A stretch of 64,000 nt of DNA from CAVPLM01 sp963713545 (lineage in GTDB: Bacteria > Actinomycetota > Thermoleophilia > RBG-16-64-13): the NCBI GenBank assembly GCA_963713545.1, contig CAVQME010000009.1, forward strand, positions 123,988 to 187,987. The letters are read 5' to 3'. This document shows, in pieces, positions 25,247-33,291 of the stretch. A model generated the notes under the pieces. That model worked only from the letters and a program-made list of their open reading frames with translations. It did no database searches and was not told the DNA's origin. Position numbers and translations under genes: made by a program. The stretch's first letter is position 1. Every line of letters starts with the position of its first letter.

Positions 25247-26614
25247 ATGATCGATCGCATCGTACTCTTTGGCGCGACGGGGGACCTCGCCGCCCGGCTG
25301 CTCCTCCCGTCGCTGGCCGTGCTCATGGAGGACGGCAAGGTCCCTCCAGACTTGGCCGTCCTCGGACTGGGGCGTCAGGACTATACAGACCGAATCGTTC
25401 CGCGGGAAGATCGCGGCAGCTCTGGAAGAGCACGCTCCCCAGGTCGACCCTCGGGTAAGGGACAGCCTCGTAGGGGCCATCCAGTACCGCCGGACGGACG
25501 TCGGTGCGCCGGAGGAGGTCGCCGCGGCGCTGCAGGGTAACGATCGGCCTGCTCTTGTCTACTTGGCCCTGGCTCCGCACTTGTTCGAACCCGCCCTCCT
25601 GGCTATCGCCCGGTCGGGCCTCCCCCCGGAGAGCGTCATCGCAGTCGAGAAGCCGTTTGGCGATAGTCTGCAGTCGGCCGTCCGCCTCAACGGTCTTCTC
25701 CGGCAGCATTTCCCGGCCACGACCATCTTTCGCGTGGACCACTTCCTTTCGGACGCGCTCGTCCAGCAGGTCGTGGTCCTGCGCTTCGCCAACCGGTTCT
25801 TCGAGCCCCTCTGGAACAACCAGCACATCGAGCGGGTGGACATCGTCTGGGACGAGACGCTCACCCTGGAAGGCAGGGCGTCCTACTACGACACCGCCGG
25901 GGCGTTGAAGGACATGATCCAGAACCATCTGCTCGAGGTCCTGGCCATCGTGGCGATGGATCAACCATCCAGGCTCGATGAGCCCTCTTACCGGGATGCC
26001 CGCGTTGCCGTTCTGCGTGCGATCCCCACCATGTCGGCGGACCAGGTAAGGAACGCTCGGTCCGGGGCCGGTATGTCGCCGGCCACATTGGCGACCGCTC
26101 GGTGCCCGCTTACGTGGACGAACCGGGCATCGTCCCGGCGCGGGGCACGGAGACCTTCGCTCAAGTCACGCTGGAGGTGGCCAACTGGCGATGGGCGGGG
26201 GTGCCCTTCACTCTGAGGTCGGGCAAGGCACTTGGCCGGGACGCGGGGGAAGTGATCGTCACCTTCCGAAAGGTGCCCGACGCTGCTCATCGGCGCCGCC
26301 TTCAAGAGCACAACGTTCTCCGCCTGGGGCTGATGGTTCCCTCGGTTCAGCTGTCGATAAGCCTTCTCTCTCCCGACCTGACTCTTCATCAGCACGATCT
26401 GGAACTGTTCTCGTTCGCGGAGGGTCGGCCTGCGTACGCGAACCTGCTCCTCTCGATGCTCGAGGGGAACGCGATGCTCACCATCCGCGACGATGAGGCC
26501 GAGGAGTCGTGGCGCATCATGGAGCCCGTTCTGCAGGCTTGGGCGGAGGACATGGTGCCGTTGCTGGACTACCCCGCAGGTTCGGATGGCCCGGCGGTCG
26601 CGGGTGCTTCCTGA
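25247..26614 (+). CDS. zwf: Glucose-6-phosphate dehydrogenase homologue, two frameshifts
   Basis: About 455 aa. The N-terminal nucleotide motif is VLFGATGDLAARLLLPSL. The family blocks IAVEKPFGDSL, FRVDHFLSDALVQ, FANRFFEPLWN, SYYDTAGALKDMIQNHLL and PFTLRSGKALG follow. Frame breaks lie near 25395 (one extra base) and near 26070 (one missing base). The signature RIDHYLGKE is changed to RVDHFLSDA: the active-site His and Asp remain but the Lys that contacts the substrate phosphate in characterised enzymes is absent, so the substrate may differ from glucose 6-phosphate. In context it could supply NADPH for the ferredoxin reductase just upstream. Gluconokinase lies at 32312, but no 6-phosphogluconate dehydrogenase is visible. 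Confidence 0.78.
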
Positions 26615-26715
26615 GCCACGTGGCAAGCGCAGGCATGTAGCACAGAAGACCAATCGAACTGATGGGAGAGTGACCAGTAGTGAACCTCCTAGATCCCGAC
26701 CAAAGGAGTCAGACA

Positions 26716-27141
26716 ATGCTTGATCTTCCGCTGGAGTATGCCCTGATCGAGTTCGAGGATCCCAAGTTCTCGGGCAAGATCATTCCCGAGCTCCTGCATC
26801 TGGCAGAGCGGGGCATCGTACGCTTCTTGGATATCGTCTTCATCGAAAAGGAGGCGGACGGCAACACACGCACCCTCGAGATCAACGATCTCGACCCGGA
26901 AACGTACGAGCTGTTCGTTCCCATAGGCGAGCATGTTTCCAGTCTGCTCACGAACGACGACCTGGAGATAGCGGCGAGCAGACTCCCCAAGGGTTCGGCC
27001 GCCGTGCTCTTCCTGTGGGAGAACCTGTGGGTCGCCGATCTCCGCGCGGCCATCGTGGATGCAGGCGGCCGGCTGGTGGAGCGCGTGCAGATCGCTCCCG
27101 AAGTAGTCGAGGAGTTCAAGCAGGACCTCGCCGCGGAGTAA
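26716..27141 (+). CDS. DUF6325 family protein (paralogue)
   Basis: A 141-aa soluble protein like the one at 385-807: LEYALIEFEDPKFSGKIIPE, RGIVRFLDIVFIEKEADG, LPKGSAAVLFLWENLWVADL. The ATG at 26716 is chosen because AAAGGAG lies nine bases upstream and it matches the family N-terminus; the upstream in-frame start at 26680 has no such site. It is followed 58 bases later by a small basic repeat protein, echoing the pairing at the left edge of the window. Function unknown. Confidence 0.83.
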   Translation: MLDLPLEYALIEFEDPKFSGKIIPELLHLAERGIVRFLDIVFIEKEADGNTRTLEINDLDPETYELFVPIGEHVSSLLTNDDLEIAASRLPKGSAAVLFLWENLWVADLRAAIVDAGGRLVERVQIAPEVVEEFKQDLAAE

Positions 27142-27199
27142 CCCTGGAATCCGAAGGTCACCATCCGTCGATCGTCACTTTCGAAGAGGAGGCAGCATC

Positions 27200-27430
27200 A
27201 TGGCACGTAGAAGAGGACCGAATCCCCCCGGACCTGTCGGCGGCGTGGGCCGCGGACCGAATCCCCCCGGGCCTGTCGGCGGGGTGCGCGGGATAAACCG
27301 GGAGGGGCGGCGCGGTCGCGGACCGAACCCGCCCGGCCCCATCGGTGGCCCGGGCGGCGGGATAAACCCCCCGGGGCCCGTGGGCGGCGTGGGTGTCGGA
27401 CGCCGCAACGGCCGCGGGCTGCTGCGCTAG
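27200..27430 (+). CDS. Small Gly/Pro/Arg repeat protein
   Basis: A 76-aa highly basic protein with four copies of a unit close to GPNPPGPVGG (residues about 6-15, 19-28, 42-51, 55-64, the last beginning INPPGP), spaced by Arg-rich linkers. No TM segment or known domain. The DNA is locally repetitive because of the protein repeat. A good ribosome site (GAGGAGG) precedes the ATG. Its position after DUF6325 suggests the pair works together; the repeats may be an extended or phase-separating linker, which is speculation. Confidence 0.65.
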   Translation: MARRRGPNPPGPVGGVGRGPNPPGPVGGVRGINREGRRGRGPNPPGPIGGPGGGINPPGPVGGVGVGRRNGRGLLR

Positions 27431-27466
27431 CCGGCGTCGACACGCCTCCGGAAAAGGAGAGGTTAG

Positions 27467-28446
27467 ATGGAGGTCCTCAGCCGCTCTGTTCTCGCTGGTT
27501 CTCGTCGTGTTCATCGTCTCGATGATGCTGGCCGCAGGGCTCAGCGCGACCATTGCGTCCCTCGGCCGGGTGTTCCGCAGGTTCTGGCTGGTCATCCTCG
27601 TCTTGGTGGTCAACTTCGTGCTCATCCCGCTTCTGGGGTGGGGGATCGCGGAGCTCTTCGCTCTTGCCACTCCAGCCTTCATAGCCATGGTGCTGGTGGC
27701 CTGTTCCCCGGGAGCGCCGTTCGGCGTCAAGGCCGCGGTCATCTCGGGGGGCGATGTCGTCACTGCCAGTTCGCTGCAGATCCTCATGGCGGCGCTCGGG
27801 AGCTTCACCTTTCCCTTCACGGCGAACTGGATCCTGTCCGCCGCGGATCTGGGAGAGGGCATCTCGCTTCCCGTGAGTCGAACTCGTCCGCACGGTCGTG
27901 GTGCTCCAGATCGTTCCCTTCATCGTGGGCATGGCGGTGCGCAACTGGGCCCCGCACGCAGCCGGAGGTTGGCTCAAGAAGAGCATGAGGGTCTCGGGGA
28001 TGATTCTTCTTCGCGGCTCTTGCTCTGGCCCTGCTTGGGAGTTGGCAGCAGATAGTCGACCTGATCGGGTCGAGGACCATGCTGGCGGCCGTGGTCCTGG
28101 CGTCGTCGCCCTCGCGCTGGGGATGCTAATGGCGGTGGGGCAAACGCAGGATCAGGACCACTGTCGGCTGCTTGCGCCCAACCGGAATGCCGGTCCCGTA
28201 TTCGCCGCCATCGGGATCGCATTCGCGAACGACCCCGCCATCCTGGGGGCCGCCACGGCCATCATGCTGATAGGGACCGTCATCTCCATCCTCTTCGCCT
28301 CCTTCTTGGCGCGCAAGCGGGTGGTGGCTGAGGGCGCGCCTGCTCCCGCGAACGGAAGCCACGATGGCGGAGCAACCGGCGAACCCGGTGATCGAATCGG
28401 TGGAGATCTGATCATCGACAACTCACAGGAGGTGCTGATTTCATGA
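27467..28446 (+). CDS. Bile acid:sodium symporter (BASS) family transporter, several frameshifts
   Basis: Hydrophobic segments of a BASS-type secondary transporter are visible: ALFSLVLVVFIVSMMLAAGL, FWLVILVLVVNFVLIPLLGW, AMVLVACSPGAPFGVKAA, VVLQIVPFIVGMAVRNW and APNRNAGPVFAAIGIAF. Frame changes occur near 27480, 27875 and at least twice between 28000 and 28160, so the gene reads as broken in several places. It is either heavily affected by indel errors or a true pseudogene. The ATG at 27467 follows AAAAGGAGAGG. Its stop overlaps the rhodanese start (ATGA). Substrate would be an organic anion taken up with sodium. Confidence 0.65.
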
Positions 28447-28955
28447 CGGAGCATCAAGTTCCCGAGAAGAAACAAACGGTCCTGGGGCTCTATGTGACGG
28501 CCCAGGAGGGGTACGAGATGTGGAAGGCGGACCCGCAAGGGGTGAAGGTCCTCGACGTCCGCACTCCAGAGGAGTACATCTTCGTGGGCCACCCGGAGAT
28601 GGCGAGGAACATCCCCCTGCTCTTCGTCGAGTACGCGTGGGATACGGAGAAGGACCAACCGGTCGTGGCACCCAACCCCGATTTCGCCCCGGCTGTGATG
28701 AAAGCCTTCGATCCCACTGGCACTCTCTTGGTCATGTGCCGCTCGGGGGGAAGGAGTGCTTTGGCCGTCAACGGTCTCGCCAAAGCGGGCTTCACCCGTG
28801 CCTATAACGTCATCGACGGGTTCGAAGGAGACAAGGTCGACGATCCGGGCAGTGCCTACCACGGGAAGCGGATGAAGAACGGCTGGAAGAACTCCGGATC
28901 GCCGTGGACCTACGAGGTCGATCCAGAACTGCTGTGGCTCACGGAGCGTAGGTAG
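28443..28955 (+). CDS. Rhodanese-like domain protein
   Basis: A 170-aa single-domain sulfurtransferase-like protein. It has VLDVRTPEEYIFVGHPEMAR and the active-site loop VMCRSGGRSALAVNGL with Cys at about residue 99, then YNVIDGFEGD. It also has a C-terminal tail (NGWKNSGSPWTYEVDPELLW) seen in a subgroup of rhodaneses associated with sulfur or redox metabolism. No signal peptide. ATG at 28443 has AGGAGG upstream and overlaps the transporter stop. It precedes the DszB-like desulfinase gene, giving a local sulfur theme together with the CoA-disulfide reductase-rhodanese at 6021-7715. Confidence 0.85.
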   Translation: MTEHQVPEKKQTVLGLYVTAQEGYEMWKADPQGVKVLDVRTPEEYIFVGHPEMARNIPLLFVEYAWDTEKDQPVVAPNPDFAPAVMKAFDPTGTLLVMCRSGGRSALAVNGLAKAGFTRAYNVIDGFEGDKVDDPGSAYHGKRMKNGWKNSGSPWTYEVDPELLWLTERR

Positions 28956-29088
28956 ACCACCGAGTAAGGAGGAATGCGAAAGCGTGGATGAGGCTGATCA
29001 AGCAGACCACAGCGGAGAACCGACTGCGTGTTTTCCCGGAGACCTCTCAAAAATCTCAAAACCAGTGATTCTAAGAAAGGAGCAAACC

Positions 29089-30313
29089 ATGTCTACAGAA
29101 AAAGTATCCACAACGGTACCATTGAACTGGAAAGAGGTGTGGTACACCAACTGCCCCATGATATCCGCCAACAACGTTGACCAGGAGCTGGGCTGGTGCC
29201 GTGAGGAGTACAAGAAGATCGGCGTTGAGTACGCCTACTTCCGCTCCGCACCCGAGAACAACTTCTACCCGCACTATGTCCACAACCTCGATAACCTGAT
29301 CCGCTTCGGCGGCCTGTATCCCCCGATCGCCGTCAACGCCGACATCCGCCGCACCGTGCTGCTGGGGGCGACGTGGGTCTACGAGGGTGGGGTGATGCAG
29401 GTGCGCGCCCGCGACAAGATCTTCCGCGTGAAGGACCTGAAAGGCAAGAAGATCGGCATCACCAAGAGCCTCAACACCATCAAGAACGACTGGTGGCGGA
29501 TCCAGGAGCACATGGGCATCGAAAATATCCTGATGCTGAACGACATGACCATGGATGATATCGAGCTTGTCGAGTTCCCCTACCCGGACGACTGGTACGA
29601 CAAGCCCGAGATGCTTGTGCCGCCGATGAACAACCCGTCTGAGCTGTGGCTGACGCCGTGACCACAAGCACGACTATGCCTTCCGACCATTGGAGAAGGC
29701 ACTGCTGAACGGGACCGTCGATGCCATCTACAACCAGATGGGACAATTAGGACAGCTCTCGGAGGCCACGGGCGAAATCAAGGCCATCTTCGACCTGTCC
29801 AAGCTCCCGGACTGGACGATTCAGGTTGCCAACACTCCCGCTGTCATCACCTGCACCGACGTGATGGCCAAGGAACATCCCGAACTGGTCGTCGCCTATA
29901 TGAAAGCCATGATCAAGGTCGGCCGCTGGGCGAACGAGCACAAACACGCCGCGGCGTTAATCCTCAACCGCCAGACCTTCTACCTGGATGCCGAGCACAC
30001 CTACGAAGGCATCAAGCACGTCGACATGGTGCCGAGCCTGAGCGCGCAGAACCTGCAATGCATCAAGATCGGCAAGGACTTCATGAAGAGCCACGGCTAC
30101 ATCAAGAACGACTTCGATGTGGATGCGTGGGCGGCGCCGGAATTCCTGGAGCAGGCGGCAGTCGAAGTGCTCAAGGAGGAGTGGCAGAAGCAGGAGCTGG
30201 AGCAAGCTTCCTCAGGGAGGCGGGCTCGAGGTGGAAGGCACGCGGCTCGGGTAGTCGCGAGGAAGCGGCGCACAACGTGCGCGCAGCACATGGTGGTCTC
30301 GGCACATAGGTAG
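29089..30313 (+). CDS. DszB-like sulfinate desulfinase / NMT1-fold protein, one frameshift
   Basis: The joined product resembles 2'-hydroxybiphenyl-2-sulfinate desulfinase (DszB) along its length: VWYTNCPMISANN, LIRFGGLYPPIAV, RRTVLLGATWV, LNGTVDAIYNQM and VDAWAAPEFLEQA. The DszB catalytic residues Cys27, His60, Arg70 and Gly73 have counterparts at Cys22, His61, Arg71 and the Gly-Gly at 73-74, with identical His-Arg spacing. No signal peptide is present, unlike NMT1-type transport proteins, so a cytoplasmic enzyme is likely. One extra base near 29650-29660 splits the frame between PSELWLT and DHKHDYAFRPLEKA. The ATG at 29089 follows AAAGGAG. No DszA or DszC monooxygenase is in the window, so the sulfinate would come from another route. 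A binding-protein role is the alternative. Confidence 0.75.
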
Positions 30314-30335
30314 CAGCCGAGGCTAGGTTGAGCAC

Positions 30336-30371
30336 GGGCGCCAAACGCCAAGCTATTGGCGCTTGGCGCCC
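30336..30371 (+). terminator. Long inverted repeat after DszB-like gene
   Basis: Arms at 30336-30351 and 30356-30371 pair over 16 positions with one mismatch around a 4-base loop. It lies 23 bases after the stop and 25 bases before the next ATG. No T-run follows, so it may act as a terminator, an attenuator or an mRNA-stabilising hairpin. Confidence 0.5.
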
Positions 30372-30395
30372 ATCCGGTGCTGTGAGGAGAGAGGA

Positions 30396-31232
30396 ATGAA
30401 CGGCTCCTACAAACTAGATATGATCATCAAAGCGGATGACAGTCTGTGTATCGGCTGCGGCAGCTGCATAAGGGCCTGCCCAGGTGGTCTGATCACCAAA
30501 GAGGACTTCCCCGTTCCCATCGCGGACTCGTGGGACCTCTGCATCGACTGTGGCCATTGCGTGGGCATCTGTCCTACCGGCGCCATGCATCAGCGCTCGA
30601 TGGGGCCTGAAGATTGCGAGGAGATCGACATTCATCTGATCCCCCAATGGGATCGGGTCAGACAGTATCTGATCTCGCGGCGTTCAATCCGTGGCTATAT
30701 CAACAAACCAATAGAAGAACAAGAGATCCTGCAACTGCTGGATGTTGCCCGCTGGGCCCCGAATGGAGCGAACCGTCAGGTGATCCGCTGGGTCGTGATC
30801 AACGACCCGGCGAAAGTTCATCGAATGGCCGAGATGACGATCGACTGGATGAAGATCGTGAAGCAGAAGAACCCTGCGCTTTACGAGGAAGCCAAGCTTG
30901 AGTTGTTTGTCGAGCCATGGGAGTTGGGCCAGGATCGCATTTCCCGGGGAGCACCGTGCATCCTGATGGCTTGCGCCCCGAAAGATGAGCGGACGGCCCC
31001 ACCGGCGGCCATGATCGCCATTCACCAAATCCAACTGGCAGCGCCCGCACTCGGTCTCGGAACTACGTTCACCGGCAGTATCAACACAGCCGGCCAGGGC
31101 TACCCGCCCCTGGTTGAGATGCTTGGGCTGCCGGAAGGCCATATTCCCCATGCGACGTGCGTCATTGGCTATCCGGCCGAAAGATATCAGCGGATTCCTG
31201 CGCGCAGGCGGGTCGAGGTGACGTGGATCTGA
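30396..31232 (+). CDS. Ferredoxin-nitroreductase fusion protein
   Basis: A 278-aa protein with an N-terminal two-cluster ferredoxin domain (CIGCGSCIRACPGG at about residues 18-31 and CIDCGHCVGICPTG at about 49-62). A nitroreductase FMN domain follows: SRRSIRGYINKPI, RWAPNGANRQVIRW, and a C-terminal CVIGYPAERYQRIPARR. Such fusions take electrons from ferredoxin to reduce nitro, quinone or enone-type substrates in anaerobes. The ATG at 30396 is favoured by AGGAGAGAGGA just upstream over an in-frame start at 30363. A substrate linked to the neighbouring desulfinase or enoyl-CoA hydratase is possible but not shown. Confidence 0.85.
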   Translation: MNGSYKLDMIIKADDSLCIGCGSCIRACPGGLITKEDFPVPIADSWDLCIDCGHCVGICPTGAMHQRSMGPEDCEEIDIHLIPQWDRVRQYLISRRSIRGYINKPIEEQEILQLLDVARWAPNGANRQVIRWVVINDPAKVHRMAEMTIDWMKIVKQKNPALYEEAKLELFVEPWELGQDRISRGAPCILMACAPKDERTAPPAAMIAIHQIQLAAPALGLGTTFTGSINTAGQGYPPLVEMLGLPEGHIPHATCVIGYPAERYQRIPARRRVEVTWI

Positions 31233-31283
31233 GGGCCTTACACCTCGAACGGACGACGTGAAAGAAACACATTGGAGGAGAAT

Positions 31284-32141
31284 ATGACCGACAATACAGA
31301 TACTCGAATGAAACGACTCGGTTACCGTGCCCCGGCTGATGTCGCTGAGCCTGATCAGCTCGTGCTCGTCGAATACGTCTCCGTTGGGCGCGTGGCGATC
31401 ATCACCCTCAATCGACCCCACGCCGACAACGCCATCACGACGGAACTGGCGGCGCAACTGATCGAGATCCTCGAGACTGTCGCAGCCCGTCCCTCCGTGC
31501 GCGTCGCCATCCTAACCGGAGCCGGTGACAGAGCCTTCTCGGTCGGCGGCGACCTGTACCAGCGCAAGAGCATGACGAAGGAGGAATGGCTGCGCCAGCG
31601 CCTGGTCTTCGACCGCGTGCTCTACACGATCCGCCAGTTACGTCGGCCTATCATCGCTGCTGTCCAGGGCATGGCCTACGGCGGTGGCTGCGAGATCGCC
31701 ATAAGCACGGACTTCATCATCGCTTCCGACGATGCCGTCTTCGGCCAGCCCGAGGCGATGGTCGGTTTGTCCGCGGGCGGCGGCGGCCCGGTCTTTCTTC
31801 CCCGTGTTCTTCCACCGGGCAAGGCCATGCAGATGCTCATGACCGGAGAAGCGATAACTGCGCAAGAGGCGCACCGGCTCGGTATGGTCAACGAGGTCCA
31901 TCCCCGGGCCGAACTGATGGACGCTGTAATGGCTATCGCCGAGAAGATTGCCGACAATTCTCCGACGGCGGCGCAGGCGGTCAAACGTGCCGTCAAGCTG
32001 GGACAGGGAGAGACTGTAGAGCAGGCCATCGAGATCATGATGGATCAGCACTGGCGCTCGGTGGTCCATCCCGATCGTGTCGAGGGCATCCTCGCCTTCA
32101 CCGAAGGCCGCGAGCCGACGTACCCTGATCCTGAGTTTTGA
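31284..32141 (+). CDS. Enoyl-CoA hydratase/isomerase family protein
   Basis: A 285-aa crotonase-fold protein: VAIITLNRPHADNAITTEL, oxyanion-hole strand VAILTGAGDRAFSVGGDL, YGGGCEIAISTDFIIAS, and EAMVGLSAGGGGPVFLPR. The usual hydratase Glu pair is not obvious (the second position reads SAGGGGP), so it may be an isomerase, lyase or decarboxylase of the superfamily. The ATG at 31284 follows TTGGAGGAG. It suggests CoA thioester catabolism next to the dehydratase/reductase cluster. Confidence 0.83.
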   Translation: MTDNTDTRMKRLGYRAPADVAEPDQLVLVEYVSVGRVAIITLNRPHADNAITTELAAQLIEILETVAARPSVRVAILTGAGDRAFSVGGDLYQRKSMTKEEWLRQRLVFDRVLYTIRQLRRPIIAAVQGMAYGGGCEIAISTDFIIASDDAVFGQPEAMVGLSAGGGGPVFLPRVLPPGKAMQMLMTGEAITAQEAHRLGMVNEVHPRAELMDAVMAIAEKIADNSPTAAQAVKRAVKLGQGETVEQAIEIMMDQHWRSVVHPDRVEGILAFTEGREPTYPDPEF

Positions 32142-32311
32142 CGCGCGACCGCGGCGGCAATGGTGAGCCTGGATCTGCCGAACCCGCGATCGAGAGGGCG
32201 TAGGCTTGATCGCGGCGTCGGGCTGCTGTGTTAGTCGGCTCCGGCAAGCCGCCGGCCGTGGTCCCGAGCAATGGTTGGAAGTCGGCCACGTCTCGTTGAC
32301 GATAGGTGGGT

Positions 32312-32869
32312 ATGTTGCCCCCACGTTTCTTGATCGTTATGGGCGTCTCCAGTTGCGGGAAGACCTCAGTGGGTCGAGCCCTGGCGTCGCGACTGGGGTG
32401 GGACTTCTACGACGCCGACGACTTCCACCCGCCCGAGAACGTCGCCAAGATGAGCGCCGGTATCGCGCTTGACGATGATGACCGGGCTCCGTGGCTTGCC
32501 ACCCTGCACGACCTGATCGCGTCGCGTCTCGCCCAGAACCGCCCGGGGGTGCTGGCCTGTTCCGCGCTCAAGGAGCGGTACCGGCTGGTCTTGCTGTCGG
32601 GGAACTCGGGGGCGGATGTTGTCTACCTCAAAGGCGACTACGACCTGATCTGCTCCCGCATAGCGGCACGCACCGGGCACTACATGAAACCCGAGCTGCT
32701 CAGGAGCCAGTTCGAGGATCTGGAGGAGCCGGTCGGCGCGCTGACGGTGGACGCCGGACTCACCGTCGACCAGATCGTCGAACGCGTCATCCGGCAGATG
32801 CGAGAATCTGACCCAGCCGACGCTCGCGCGTGCGGCCGCGATGTTCCGGGGGCCATGGCTGGAGAGTAA
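32312..32869 (+). CDS. gntK: Gluconokinase
   Basis: A 185-aa P-loop kinase phosphorylating gluconate to 6-phosphogluconate. It has the P-loop GVSSCGKTSVG (about residues 11-21), FYDADDFHPPENVAKMSAGI (the GntK gluconate-binding block, about 33-52), DDDRAPWL, ACSALKERYR and a terminal region with GHYMKPELLRSQFEDLEEP. The usual GSGKS loop is changed to SCGKT but keeps Lys and Thr. Start uncertain: ATG at 32312 or GTG at 32306, neither with a clear ribosome site. Together with a zinc sugar dehydrogenase (4191) and a Zwf homologue (25247) it points to glucose/gluconate oxidation. Confidence 0.88.
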   Translation: MLPPRFLIVMGVSSCGKTSVGRALASRLGWDFYDADDFHPPENVAKMSAGIALDDDDRAPWLATLHDLIASRLAQNRPGVLACSALKERYRLVLLSGNSGADVVYLKGDYDLICSRIAARTGHYMKPELLRSQFEDLEEPVGALTVDAGLTVDQIVERVIRQMRESDPADARACGRDVPGAMAGE

Positions 32870-32916
32870 AATGATGAGAGGAGCCCACCTGCCTCCCCAG
32901 AGAAGGGAGATCTCTC

Positions 32917-33201
32917 ATGCGTAGAAGGGGTATGGGCGGCCCGGGCCGCCGAGCGGCGAGGCGACACGTCCGGCGAAGAGTCCGGCGGAGACGGATCATC
33001 GTCGGTGGAGCCGTGGTGCTGGCGGCCAGCGCCGGAGCAAAGGCCGTCAAACTCAGCCAGCAGGACGCCCAGAAGATCGAAGAAGCCACCGGTATGCCTC
33101 CGGAGGAACTCGAAGATGACGATCTCCAGGAGACGATGGCCGAGCTCGACATCCAGTCGCAGCCGGTGACCCCGGAGGACGAAGCGGCGCTCGCGGAATA
33201 G
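32917..33201 (+). CDS. Small basic membrane protein with acidic tail
   Basis: A 94-aa protein with an extremely Arg-rich head (MRRRGMGGPGRRAARRHVRR), one hydrophobic segment (IIVGGAVVLAASAGAKAV, about residues 28-45), and an acidic tail (GMPPEELEDDDLQETMAELD) resembling a SHOCT-like end. The ATG at 32917 follows GAAGGGAGA. It has the same layout as the partial protein at 1-350. Function unknown; likely membrane-anchored with the basic head inside. Confidence 0.68.
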   Translation: MRRRGMGGPGRRAARRHVRRRVRRRRIIVGGAVVLAASAGAKAVKLSQQDAQKIEEATGMPPEELEDDDLQETMAELDIQSQPVTPEDEAALAE

Positions 33202-33231
33202 CAGGGCGGGGCGTCTTCAGATAATGCTCGA

Positions 33232-33262
33232 CGCGAAGTGGGGGCTTGTGCCCCCACTCGCG
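33232..33262. terminator. Bidirectional terminator between convergent genes
   Basis: GTGGGGGC-TTGT-GCCCCCAC (33238-33257) forms a perfect 8-base stem, extended by CGCG/CGCG pairs past a bulge. It lies between the plus-strand gene ending at 33201 and the minus-strand sulfatase ending at 33292, so it can stop transcription from both sides. Confidence 0.6.
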
Positions 33263-33291
33263 CCTAACGCTACTTAGCGCACCCGCGCGCT

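Noticed and set aside
4191..26614. Programmed frameshifting as explanation of broken frames
   Set aside because: The break sites share no slippery sequence or downstream structure and occur in many unrelated genes; assembly indels explain them better.
29089..30313. ABC transporter substrate-binding protein (NMT1/THI5-like)
   Set aside because: The fold is shared, but no signal peptide and no permease or ATPase genes are nearby, and the DszB catalytic Cys, His and Arg are all present. Kept only as an alternative.
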